From assembly GCA_015233285.1 (NCBI GenBank), contig JADFYA010000032.1, positions 1-15,795 on the forward strand: a stretch of DNA of 15,795 bases, read 5' to 3'. The position numbers and the translations under genes are program-made. Below are positions 6,863-14,106 of this stretch, piece by piece. Under the pieces are notes generated by a model. That model searched no databases, was not told the origin of the DNA, and saw only the letters and a list, made by a program, of their open reading frames with translations. How positions within the stretch are numbered: the first letter of the stretch is position 1; each line of letters starts with the position of its first letter. Origin of the DNA: Deltaproteobacteria bacterium. GTDB lineage: Bacteria > Desulfobacterota > JADFXK01.

Positions 6863-8010
6863 TATATTTTGACAACGCGGCCACCTCGTTTCCCAAGCCT
6901 CCTGCCGTGATTAAGGCCATGGCCGAATTTATGGCCACGACCAGTGCCAGTCCGGGCCGCTCCGGTCACCGCATGGCCCTGGAAGCCGGCCGCGTCGTGT
7001 TTGAAACCAGGGAAACCGTGGCGGAGTTGTTCAACGTCTCGGATTCAAGCCGGATCGTGTTCACGATCAATGTCACCTGGGCTCTTAACCTGGTGTTTAA
7101 CGGTCTGCTGGCCCCCCAAGATCATGTGGTGACCACGTCGCTGGAACATAATTCGGTGATGCGCCCGTTGACCCGACTGGTCAAGCACCGGGGAATAGAA
7201 TTGACCGTGGTTCCGGCCGGCCCGGACGGAACTGTGGACCCGGACCGGATTGCCCAGGCCCTGACCCCACGCACCCGGTTAATTGTGATCAACCAGGCCT
7301 CCAATGTCACAGGCAGTATTGCCCCGATCCGGGCTATCAGCCGGATTAAGGGGCAGGCCCTGCTGGCCGTGGACGCAGCTCAATCCGCCGGTAGTGTCCC
7401 CATTGATATGAACCAGTTGGGGATTGACCTGCTGGCCTTCACCGGTCACAAATCCTTGCTCGGCCCCACCGGTACCGGAGGAGTCTGCCTGGCTCCGGGG
7501 GTTAATTTGGAGCCTTTGGTCACCGGCGGCACCGGTAGTAGATCTGAAGAAGAGGAGCATCCCGATTTTTTCCCGGATTGTCTGGAGGCTGGGACGCCCA
7601 ACACCATCGGCCTGGCCGGCCTGAGGGCCGGGATTGATTTCATCCGGCACACCGGCCAAGAGAAGATCAGAGAGCATGAGCAGGCCCTGACCCGACGTCT
7701 TATGGAGGGTTTGGCTGAGATTCCGGAAGTAACGGTTTACGGCCCGGCTGATCCCATGGCGAAAGTTCCGCTGGTGTCCATCACCGTGGCTGGTTTCCCG
7801 GCCGATGAAATTTGTCTTAGATTAGATCGTGACTTTGGGGTGGCGACTCGGGGCGGGCTGCATTGCGCTCCTCGGGCGCACCGGACTATCGGGACCTTTC
7901 CCTACGGGACGATTCGATTCTCCCTTGGTTTCTTTAACACTTTTGATGAGATAGACGAGGCTCTGGCCGCCTTGCGGCAAATCGTCTCCCATCGGCAAAC
8001 CTACCGGTAA
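6859..8010 (+). CDS. Class V aminotransferase: cysteine desulfurase / selenocysteine lyase-like
   Basis: This 383-residue PLP enzyme opens with YFDNAATSFPKP and SPGRSGHRMA, typical of the cysteine-desulfurase-family subgroup found beside yedF. Key residues are visible: His97 in SLEHNSVMRP (ring stacking), Asp172 in VDAAQSAG, Lys198 in FTGHKSLLGPTGTGG (Schiff base to PLP), and Cys336 in RGGLHCAPRAH (the persulfide- or selenide-carrying nucleophile). The family removes sulfur or selenium from cysteine or selenocysteine and leaves alanine. Placement directly after yedF, with a 4-base overlap, and before a DUF3343 carrier supports delivery of selenium or sulfur rather than general Fe-S assembly. 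No IscU, IscR or SUF genes are near. Which amino acid is preferred cannot be read from the sequence. Confidence 0.88.
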   Translation: MIYFDNAATSFPKPPAVIKAMAEFMATTSASPGRSGHRMALEAGRVVFETRETVAELFNVSDSSRIVFTINVTWALNLVFNGLLAPQDHVVTTSLEHNSVMRPLTRLVKHRGIELTVVPAGPDGTVDPDRIAQALTPRTRLIVINQASNVTGSIAPIRAISRIKGQALLAVDAAQSAGSVPIDMNQLGIDLLAFTGHKSLLGPTGTGGVCLAPGVNLEPLVTGGTGSRSEEEEHPDFFPDCLEAGTPNTIGLAGLRAGIDFIRHTGQEKIREHEQALTRRLMEGLAEIPEVTVYGPADPMAKVPLVSITVAGFPADEICLRLDRDFGVATRGGLHCAPRAHRTIGTFPYGTIRFSLGFFNTFDEIDEALAALRQIVSHRQTYR

Positions 8011-8018
8011 TTCCAACC

Positions 8019-8315
8019 ATGTCTCTTACCTGTGTGGCTATCCTGGATTCAATTCATTATATCCTCAAAGCCGAAAAAATCCTTAAGGCTAAAGAAGTGC
8101 CTCATGAAATCGTCCCCGTGCCTCGGGAAATCAGTTCGGATTGCGGCATGGCCATTCTATTTGACTGTGCCCTGCTCACGGAACTTCGTCGCATTCTGCC
8201 TGAAATCGGTATTCGGATCAGGGGAGTCTATCGGAGCCCCGGATCGGCCCAAGATGGGGAGCGGAATGGCTCAAGATATGTTCCCTTGGTTGAGGGTGAC
8301 CACGAACTTTCCTGA
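8019..8315 (+). CDS. DUF3343 putative Se/S carrier-like protein
   Basis: This 98-residue protein reads like the DUF3343 (putative Se/S carrier) family. It has an N-terminal strand and helix (VAILDSIHYILKAEKILKAK), the PVPREISSDCGMAI motif (Cys42 in DCGMA), then an amphipathic region ending in RGVY. The cysteine is the likely cargo-bearing residue. Members usually sit beside yedF, selD or class V aminotransferases and are thought to hold selenide or sulfide, though this is not biochemically settled. The ATG lies 8 bases after the preceding stop with no good Shine-Dalgarno, so it is probably translated by coupling. The C-terminal 20 residues are more polar than usual and may be disordered. The family call is strong and the function is inferred. 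Confidence 0.82.
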   Translation: MSLTCVAILDSIHYILKAEKILKAKEVPHEIVPVPREISSDCGMAILFDCALLTELRRILPEIGIRIRGVYRSPGSAQDGERNGSRYVPLVEGDHELS

Positions 8316-8370
8316 TTAGCCGGAAGACCGCGGGCAAGAGTCTCGGGATGGTCTCAGATTCAAAAAGATC

Positions 8371-8398
8371 TTGACATTTCCTGCTGAAAATCTAATAA
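8371..8398 (+). promoter_or_regulatory. Candidate sigma-70-type promoter of the glycan gene cluster
   Basis: TTGACA (8371-8376) is followed after 16 bases by TAATAA (8393-8398), a weak -10. It lies in the 136-base gap after the selenium operon and about 55 bases before the glycosyltransferase start, so it could drive the run 8455-12762. The -10 match is poor, which keeps this tentative. Confidence 0.4.
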
Positions 8399-8454
8399 GA
8401 AGGGTATCCGGGATGACGCTGATCTTATAGACGTAGCGGTAAATTGAGGATGTG

Positions 8455-9399
8455 ATGAGCCGAGCCCTTTACATCTGCCATGATAACCCCAATCCTTCGG
8501 GCGGCATCCGGGTCCTCTACCGGCATGTGGAGGAACTTAATCGGGCCGGGTTTCAGGCCGCGGTGGTTCACTTTAAGCCCGATTTTACGCCGTCATGGTT
8601 TTCCCATCATGTCCCGGTGATCAATGGCTCGCAGAAATTGGATCTTTTAACTGACGACTGGATCGTCATTCCTGAGGATCATCCCCAGGCCATCAACGCC
8701 TTTTCCCAGGTCCCGTGCCGCAAGGTGATTTTTTGTCAGAACCATTTCTATGTCTTCAATTCTTTGCCTCGGGAAAAGACCTGGCTCGACTTCGGGGTGT
8801 CCGAAGTCATGGTCAGCTCGGTGGAAATACTTAAATTCGTCAAGAATGTTTTTAATCTTGATGCGGCCCTGGTCCCGGTGGGGATTGACCATGAGCTTTT
8901 CTATCCTACTCCGGAGGAGCGGAATCCGGCTGTGGCTTTCATGCCGCGCAAAGGAGCCTGGGCTGTCCGAACGGTTATGGGCATCCTGTGGCATCGGGCG
9001 CCCCAATTGAGATCCGTCAAATGGGTGCCGATTGATGGCATGACGGAAGATGAAGCGGCCCGAACCATGCGGCAATGTGCTGTATTTATGGCTCTCGGGG
9101 TCTTGGAGGGATTCGGACTTCCGCCCATCGAGGCTATGGCCGGCGGGTGCATCGTTGTCGGCTTTCCCGGTGGTGGCGGCCGAGAGTACGCCCATGACGG
9201 AAACGGTTTTTGGTGCCCTGACCAGGATCCATTCACCTTAGCCGACAGGTTGGAACATATCTTAACATTGATTATGGATAATCCGTCTTCTCCGCACCTG
9301 GAATCCGTGCGGCAGGCAGGCTTCGAAACGGCCCGGCGTTATAGTCTGGACGCGCAGCGCCGGAGTCTGCTTGAATTCTGGGGGCCACGGTTATCCTGA
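8455..9399 (+). CDS. GT-B glycosyltransferase (GT4-like)
   Basis: This 314-residue protein has a GT-B layout. An N-terminal Rossmann half (ALYICHDNPNPSGGIRVLYRHVEEL) carries the acceptor-side glycine loop. The C-terminal half has the EX7E motif (Glu218 and Glu226 in LEGFGLPPIEAMAGG), which binds the nucleotide-sugar donor in GT4-type retaining enzymes, followed by GREY and a DP..LADRL helix. It is shorter than typical GT4 enzymes (about 370), and the central region is compact. No signal peptide or membrane helix is seen, so it is probably cytosolic or peripheral. A GTG at 8452 is in frame, but GAGGA (8446-8450) lies only one base before it and four before the ATG at 8455, so the ATG is preferred. 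The neighbours, two nucleotide-sugar enzymes, point to surface polysaccharide or glycan synthesis. Donor and acceptor are unknown. Confidence 0.8.
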   Translation: MSRALYICHDNPNPSGGIRVLYRHVEELNRAGFQAAVVHFKPDFTPSWFSHHVPVINGSQKLDLLTDDWIVIPEDHPQAINAFSQVPCRKVIFCQNHFYVFNSLPREKTWLDFGVSEVMVSSVEILKFVKNVFNLDAALVPVGIDHELFYPTPEERNPAVAFMPRKGAWAVRTVMGILWHRAPQLRSVKWVPIDGMTEDEAARTMRQCAVFMALGVLEGFGLPPIEAMAGGCIVVGFPGGGGREYAHDGNGFWCPDQDPFTLADRLEHILTLIMDNPSSPHLESVRQAGFETARRYSLDAQRRSLLEFWGPRLS

Positions 9400-9481
9400 G
9401 TCTATCCGGTTTCTCGATGTGGTGGTCGGTGGAGACCATGGCCGGCACTCAGCTTTGAGGTCTGACGAAGGAGATTTTTGA

Positions 9482-10477
9482 ATGCACAATTCTTATTATG
9501 CCGGCTTACCGGTCTTGGTCACGGGCGGGTTGGGTTTTCTGGGCAGTAATTTGATTTTAGAGCTGGTCAGGCTCGGGGCCAAAGTGACGGCGTTGGACGC
9601 CATGTTACCGCTTTATGGGGGTAATTTTTTTAACCTGGAGCCGGTTAAGGACCAGGTGGAAGTGGTCCTGGGAGATATCCGCGATGAGGAAAAGGTAAAG
9701 GCATGTCTGAAGGGCAAAAAACTTGTCTTTCACATTGCCGGCCAGACCTCTCACGTGGATAGCATGACCGACCCGCTTTTGGATATAGACATCAATTGCC
9801 GGGGGAATATGATTTTTCTCTTGGCCTGCCTGGATGAGTGCCCGGATGCCCGGATCGTTTATGCCGGGACGCGAGGGCAATACGGCAAGCTTAAATATAC
9901 GCCGGTGGATGAGGAACACGCGATGGATCCCTCAGACATTTACGGAATCAATAAAATGGCCGGGGAAAAATACTTTCTGCTGTTGGGGCAAAAACGAGGG
10001 ATGGCCGTGACTTCATTAAGGATAAACAACACTTACGGACCACGCCATCAAATGAAGCACGGGAAATACGGTATCCTCAACTGGTTCGTCAGGTTGGCTA
10101 TGGATGGACAGGCTCTTCCGGTTTTCGGCGAGGGAAGCCAGTTGCGTGACTATAATTACGTAGATGATGTCACCGCCGCTTTTTTGCTGGCCGGCGAAAG
10201 GGAAGAAGCGGTCGGCGAAGTGTTTAATCTGGGTTGTGGCGAACCGGTGACATTTCGCCGGATGGTGGAAATGATCGTGGCTCAAGCCGAGTCCGGGACG
10301 ATCAAAACCGTTCCCTGGCCGGAAGAGCGGAAGCAGATCGAAGTTGGGGATTATGTGGCTGATTTTTCTAAGATCGAGCGTATCCTGGGCTGGCGTCCCC
10401 AGGCGTCCCTGAGTCAAGGCCTGGACAAGACAATCGCTTTTTATCGTCAATACAAAGAGCACTACTGGGTGGGATGA
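9482..10477 (+). CDS. NAD-dependent epimerase/dehydratase (extended SDR, nucleotide-sugar type)
   Basis: This 331-residue extended short-chain dehydrogenase has the NAD-binding TGGLGFLG loop (14-21), Asp39 after the second strand (NAD rather than NADP), GDIRDEE (64-70), HIAGQTSH (84-91), Thr130 in the AGTRGQYG segment at the active-site Ser/Thr position, and the catalytic Tyr154-x3-Lys158 in YGINKMAGEKY. The C-terminal half has NNTYGPRH, RDYNYVDDV and FNLGCGEPVTF, all typical of enzymes acting on UDP-, GDP- or CDP-hexoses such as 4-epimerases. AAGGAG (9468-9473) eight bases upstream fixes the ATG. It lies 82 bases after the glycosyltransferase. The exact sugar nucleotide cannot be assigned; GQYG in place of the more common S(A/S)..VYG is a mild departure from GalE-type enzymes. 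Confidence 0.85.
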   Translation: MHNSYYAGLPVLVTGGLGFLGSNLILELVRLGAKVTALDAMLPLYGGNFFNLEPVKDQVEVVLGDIRDEEKVKACLKGKKLVFHIAGQTSHVDSMTDPLLDIDINCRGNMIFLLACLDECPDARIVYAGTRGQYGKLKYTPVDEEHAMDPSDIYGINKMAGEKYFLLLGQKRGMAVTSLRINNTYGPRHQMKHGKYGILNWFVRLAMDGQALPVFGEGSQLRDYNYVDDVTAAFLLAGEREEAVGEVFNLGCGEPVTFRRMVEMIVAQAESGTIKTVPWPEERKQIEVGDYVADFSKIERILGWRPQASLSQGLDKTIAFYRQYKEHYWVG

Positions 10478-10478
10478 A

Positions 10479-10518
10479 TTGGTTGCGTGTTGTGTGTTGC
10501 GGGTTGTTGGTTGGGTTG
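10479..10518 (+). repeat. G/T-rich low-complexity tract
   Basis: Immediately after the epimerase stop, about 40 bases consist almost only of G and T, built from repeated GTTG/GTGTTGCG words, with just two C residues. It reads like a simple-sequence expansion in the 123-base gap before rfbB. No function is evident; G-rich clusters could form RNA or DNA secondary structure. Confidence 0.5.
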
Positions 10519-10588
10519 AACGAGTAACGGACAATCATGACCAGTCAAAGTATATGTCGCTAACGGGAACGGTTTGCCCTAGAGCATT

Positions 10589-10593
10589 GAGGA
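10589..10593 (+). promoter_or_regulatory. Ribosome binding site that decides the rfbB start
   Basis: GAGGA lies one base before an in-frame GTG (10595) but seven bases before the ATG at 10601, so the ATG is the more plausible start. The protein then begins MKLLVTGGCGFIG, as is normal for the family. Confidence 0.6.
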
Positions 10594-10600
10594 TGTGTTT

Positions 10601-11638
10601 ATGAAGCTTCTTGTAACCGGAGGGTGCGGATTTATTGGGGCCAATTTCATCCGGTATGTCCTGAATAAATATGCAGATTACCAGGTGGTGAACCTGGATA
10701 AATTGACCTACGCCGGAAATCTGGAGAACCTCGCCGGACTGGAGGAGGAATCGGGTGGCCGCTATTCTTTTGTCCGGGGTGATATCCGCGATGCCGCCCT
10801 GGTCGCAGAATTACTAGGCCGGGAGATAGACGTGGTGGTTAATTTCGCGGCGGAGTCCCATGTAGACCGGAGCATTGAAGACGCCTCGGTCTTTGTCCGG
10901 ACCAATGTGGAAGGAACCCAGGTGTTGCTGGAAGCAGCGCGGAAAAGCAGGGTGGGGCTGTATGTCCAGATATCCACCGATGAAGTCTACGGCTCTCTCG
11001 GTCCGTCCGGCGCCTTTTCCGAAAAAACACCATTAGATCCCAGAAGCCCGTACTCGGCCAGCAAGGCCGCAGCCGATCTATTGGTTCTGGCCTATGCCCA
11101 CACTTACGGGCTTCCGGTATTGATTACACGGTGTTCGAATAATTACGGACCATTTCAATTTCCGGAAAAACTCATTCCGCTAATGCTGACTAATGCCTTA
11201 GAAGGGCTGCCCTTACCGGTTTACGGGGATGGGTTGAATGTTCGGGATTGGATCTACGTGGGTGATCACTGCCGCGGCGTGGACTTGATTATCCATCAGG
11301 GGACAAAGGGCGAAGTCTATAATTTGGGCGGGGCCAGTGAATTAACCAATCTAGATCTGGTCGGGGCCTTATTGAGGGAACTGGCCATTCAGAAGGGCCA
11401 TCAGCCGGGCTGCTATGACGGATTGATCAAGTTCGTTACCGACAGACTCGGACATGACCGGCGTTATGCCATGGATTTTACAAAAATTCAGACTGAATTG
11501 GGGTGGACTCCCGGCTACACTTTGGCCCAGGGGATGAAAGAGACCGTGGCCTGGTATCTTCAAAACGAAGCCTGGTGGAGGCGGATCAAGACGGGAGAGT
11601 ACCTCGATTATTATCAACGGATGTACGCCGGCAGGTGA
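10601..11638 (+). CDS. rfbB: dTDP-glucose 4,6-dehydratase
   Basis: This 345-residue protein is the second enzyme of dTDP-deoxysugar synthesis, converting dTDP-glucose to dTDP-4-keto-6-deoxyglucose with bound NAD. Motifs follow the RmlB pattern: TGGCGFIG (6-13), LDKLTYAGNLENL (32-44), NFAAESHVDRSI (81-92), the catalytic STDEVYG with Thr126, Asp127 and Glu128, YSASK with Tyr151 and Lys155, CSNNYGPFQFPEKLIPL, and DWIYVGDHCRGV. The DE pair after the catalytic threonine distinguishes it from plain epimerases. Length matches the family. The other rhamnose genes (rfbA, rfbC, rfbD) are not in this window, so the end sugar is unknown. It sits in line with the upstream epimerase and glycosyltransferase, and its stop TGA shares a base with the kinase ATG that follows. 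Confidence 0.93.
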   Translation: MKLLVTGGCGFIGANFIRYVLNKYADYQVVNLDKLTYAGNLENLAGLEEESGGRYSFVRGDIRDAALVAELLGREIDVVVNFAAESHVDRSIEDASVFVRTNVEGTQVLLEAARKSRVGLYVQISTDEVYGSLGPSGAFSEKTPLDPRSPYSASKAAADLLVLAYAHTYGLPVLITRCSNNYGPFQFPEKLIPLMLTNALEGLPLPVYGDGLNVRDWIYVGDHCRGVDLIIHQGTKGEVYNLGGASELTNLDLVGALLRELAIQKGHQPGCYDGLIKFVTDRLGHDRRYAMDFTKIQTELGWTPGYTLAQGMKETVAWYLQNEAWWRRIKTGEYLDYYQRMYAGR

Positions 11639-12762
11639 TGGATCCGATTATGGATGATAATGAATCCAACATTATTATAGATAACATACTGGAGAGCATG
11701 AGTGACGGCCTGATTGTCATCCTGCCCGACGGGACTATTCCCGTGGTCAACGAGGCCGCTTTAACCATCCTGGGCCACCGGCGGGAGGAGTATACCAACG
11801 CCGGGTGGGGAGAAATTTTCCTCAGCTCCGGGGATAATCTTGAGTTCAACCAAGTCCTGATTGATGTCATTTACGATAAGAAGTTAAATTACTATAAAGA
11901 AACATTGTACGTTACACCACAGGGCAAAACTAAACACCTGGGTATAACCACTTCCTACCTGCGGGATCCGAGCAGCCGGGACCAGCACATCGGGATTGTT
12001 CTGCTGATTAAAGATGTGACCGAACTGGTGGAGTTACGCCGGGAAGAACAGGCCTATGTGGAAGAGCTACGGTTGCTGGATAAGGAGCGCATCGAGAACC
12101 TGAATCAAATCGCCATGAGTGTGGCTCATGAAATAAGAAATCCGGCCGCATCCATCGGGGGATTTGCTAATTTGATGTTGCGGAAGTTGCCGCCCGACGG
12201 TCCTTACCGGGCTTACCTGGAGAATATTCTGGCCGGGTCTAAGCGGTTGGAGCAAATCGTCCGGTTGGTGGGTGAATATGCCGAAATCTCGAAACCCCGG
12301 CCGGATCTGATCTTGCTTGAAGACCTGGCCAAGGCCGCGGTCTTGGAACTTTATGGACGGCCGGACATCGGGTCCAAGATGGCCCTGGTTGTTGTCGTGG
12401 ATGAAGATGTCCAAGTTTATGCCGACCGGCAGTTGATGTTGCGGGTTTTAGATATCCTGCTTCAGAATGCCTGGGAGGCCATGCCCCAGGGCGGGACGAT
12501 CACCATCGAGGGCAAGAGAAGCGACAAAAAGTCCACCTTGTCCGTTACCGATACCGGGGTGGGGATCAAACAAGGTGATATCCCATTTATTTTCAATCCA
12601 TTTTTTAGCACCAGGCCGTTCTCTGTGGGCATGGGCCTGACCATCGCCCGAAAAATTATCTTCGATCACAAAGGCTCGATCAATTTAGAGAGCCGGCCCA
12701 ATCAGGGCACTTCCGTCCTCATCACACTCCCGGCCACCCCACCGGTCAGCGACCTGGAATGA
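11638..12762 (+). CDS. PAS-domain sensor histidine kinase (NtrB-like layout)
   Basis: This 374-residue kinase has no transmembrane segment. A PAS domain (about 14-130) begins ILESMSDGLIVILPDGTI and ends LLIKDVTELVELRREE. A short coiled coil (about 130-158) leads to the HisKA H-box MSVAHEIRNPAASIGGF with phospho-acceptor His164. The ATPase domain has the N-box Asn277 (LLQNAWEAM), G1 DTGVGI (305-310), F-box FNPFFSTRP and G2 GMGLTIARKI (331-340). It is therefore a cytosolic kinase autophosphorylating on histidine. The ATG at 11638 shares its A with the rfbB stop, a coupling arrangement; upstream in-frame codons would lie inside rfbB. A second ATG at 11650 is possible. No partner response regulator adjoins. 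The nearest receiver, in the protein at 14107-15162, lacks the phospho-acceptor. The stimulus is unknown. Confidence 0.9.
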   Translation: MDPIMDDNESNIIIDNILESMSDGLIVILPDGTIPVVNEAALTILGHRREEYTNAGWGEIFLSSGDNLEFNQVLIDVIYDKKLNYYKETLYVTPQGKTKHLGITTSYLRDPSSRDQHIGIVLLIKDVTELVELRREEQAYVEELRLLDKERIENLNQIAMSVAHEIRNPAASIGGFANLMLRKLPPDGPYRAYLENILAGSKRLEQIVRLVGEYAEISKPRPDLILLEDLAKAAVLELYGRPDIGSKMALVVVVDEDVQVYADRQLMLRVLDILLQNAWEAMPQGGTITIEGKRSDKKSTLSVTDTGVGIKQGDIPFIFNPFFSTRPFSVGMGLTIARKIIFDHKGSINLESRPNQGTSVLITLPATPPVSDLE

Positions 12763-14061
12763 TCAATTCTTTCTCTTAAGCCTTAAAAATTTTTCCATAT
12801 ACTTAAAATCAATACTTACATCAACCTCGGCCAAACCCTTCTTGATCAGATGGGCGTTGACAAAAGTTTTATTCTTCAGGTAGACATATCCCCGATCAGA
12901 GCCATTCGTGTCGCCCGGTTCTACTTCATGTTTCAAGTATACTTTTTTCCCTTTTACCTTTTCCGTCAAGAATTCGATGGCTTTTTCGCGAGTTTCAGGA
13001 TTCTCAGCCAGGCCGGTCAACTTCACTTTAATGCGATTGCCGCCATCATTCAACAACAATACGGTAGGTGAAATAATCTCTGAGACCACGAAGTATTGAT
13101 GGTTCGCAGAAGAGTTATGGTGAATTTTAGAACCAAAATTGAGTTTCTTCGGATCCACCTTCTTGTCAAACTTGATGGGATCAACGAATATATAAGGTAA
13201 TTTTTGGATGTTGCCGGCAAAATCTTCTTGAAATTTTTTCGGCCGGATTATTTTAAAATTTGCATTTTGAAAAATACCTGGTTGTTTGAGACCGACCTTT
13301 TCTTCGATTATCGGCAGGAATTCGTCGTTAATCTCATAACCGATAGAATTCCGGTCCAAATTTTTTGCAGCCAGAATCGTTGTTCCGCTGCCGAGAAATG
13401 GGTCGAGCACCGTGTCGCCCACAAAGCTAAACATCTTGATCAGACGTTTTGGCAATTCTTCCGGAAACATAGCTAAATGTTTATTCTGTTTATCACCCGG
13501 AAAATTCCAATGTCCGGTAAAATATTGATTCCATTCTTCCGGGGTCAGCTTAGATGCTTCTTTCGTCTCTGCCTCGACCTTTGGGCCGGTGCCGTACTTC
13601 TTAAAAACCAGGATGAACTCATAGTCTAATTTTATGATTCCATTGCGGGGATAAGGATATGAGCCCATGATGACCGCCCCGCCGGAAGTGTTACATGTTG
13701 TTACCTTTTGCCATATAATCGCCCCCATATAATCGAAACCTGAAGCCTCACAGAATTTGATGATCTCTGTCCGGATCGGCATGACTTTATATCTTCCATA
13801 ATAAACGGAACGGGCAAATTGATCTCCGATATTGACGCACAAACGGCAACCTTCGGCTAGAACCCTCCGACATTCAGACCAGACTAAATTGAGATGGTTA
13901 ATATATGCTTCGTAAGTATCATCGAAGCCTATCTGGTCTCCGCCGCCGTAATCTTTTAGTTGCCAGTAGGGTGGAGAGGTGATGACGAGATGTATGCTTT
14001 CGTCTGAGATCTCTTCCATGCGCCTGGAATCACCAATGACGATTTTATGAAGGGTTTTCAC
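12763..14061 (-). CDS. SPPY-type DNA methyltransferase fused to a SNase-like domain
   Basis: This 432-residue protein has two parts. Residues 1-255 are a beta-class amino-methyltransferase: motif IV TSPPYW (28-33), then the SAM-binding motif I DPFLGSGTT (220-228) later in the chain. SPPY favours N4-cytosine methylation, although N6-adenine cannot be excluded. Residues about 325-430 resemble a staphylococcal-nuclease fold: a strand with VKL..LAENPETREKAIEFL, then VKGKKVYLKHE, DRGYVYL and FVNAHLIKKGLAEV. Of the SNase catalytic trio, Glu356 and Arg390 seem present, but the first arginine is Lys347. Lysine-rich residues 256-324 link the two. The start is GTG with AAGGAG five bases before it. The base composition looks more AT-rich than its neighbours, hinting at transfer. 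No separate restriction gene adjoins. Its stop abuts the kinase stop with no gap. Role in restriction, regulation or phage defence is open. Confidence 0.85.
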   Translation of the reverse strand: MKTLHKIVIGDSRRMEEISDESIHLVITSPPYWQLKDYGGGDQIGFDDTYEAYINHLNLVWSECRRVLAEGCRLCVNIGDQFARSVYYGRYKVMPIRTEIIKFCEASGFDYMGAIIWQKVTTCNTSGGAVIMGSYPYPRNGIIKLDYEFILVFKKYGTGPKVEAETKEASKLTPEEWNQYFTGHWNFPGDKQNKHLAMFPEELPKRLIKMFSFVGDTVLDPFLGSGTTILAAKNLDRNSIGYEINDEFLPIIEEKVGLKQPGIFQNANFKIIRPKKFQEDFAGNIQKLPYIFVDPIKFDKKVDPKKLNFGSKIHHNSSANHQYFVVSEIISPTVLLLNDGGNRIKVKLTGLAENPETREKAIEFLTEKVKGKKVYLKHEVEPGDTNGSDRGYVYLKNKTFVNAHLIKKGLAEVDVSIDFKYMEKFLRLKRKN

Positions 14062-14066
14062 CCTAA

Positions 14067-14072
14067 CTCCTT
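14067..14072 (-). promoter_or_regulatory. Ribosome binding site supporting a GTG start
   Basis: On the minus strand AAGGAG lies five bases before the GTG at 14061-14059. No ATG start is positioned as well, so the methyltransferase is taken to begin with GTG. Confidence 0.6.
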
Positions 14073-14106
14073 ATTCACCCAGGATAAATGGGCGGTGTTG
14101 GCAAAA

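Noticed and set aside
8032..8319. Second reading frame overlapping the DUF3343 gene
   Set aside because: It is the +1 shadow of a frame with a clear family match (DCGMA motif) and lacks a ribosome binding site.
11503..11637. Upstream extension of the histidine kinase into rfbB
   Set aside because: The extra 45 codons are the shadow of the rfbB coding end. The PAS domain starts only after the ATG at 11638, which is coupled to the rfbB stop.
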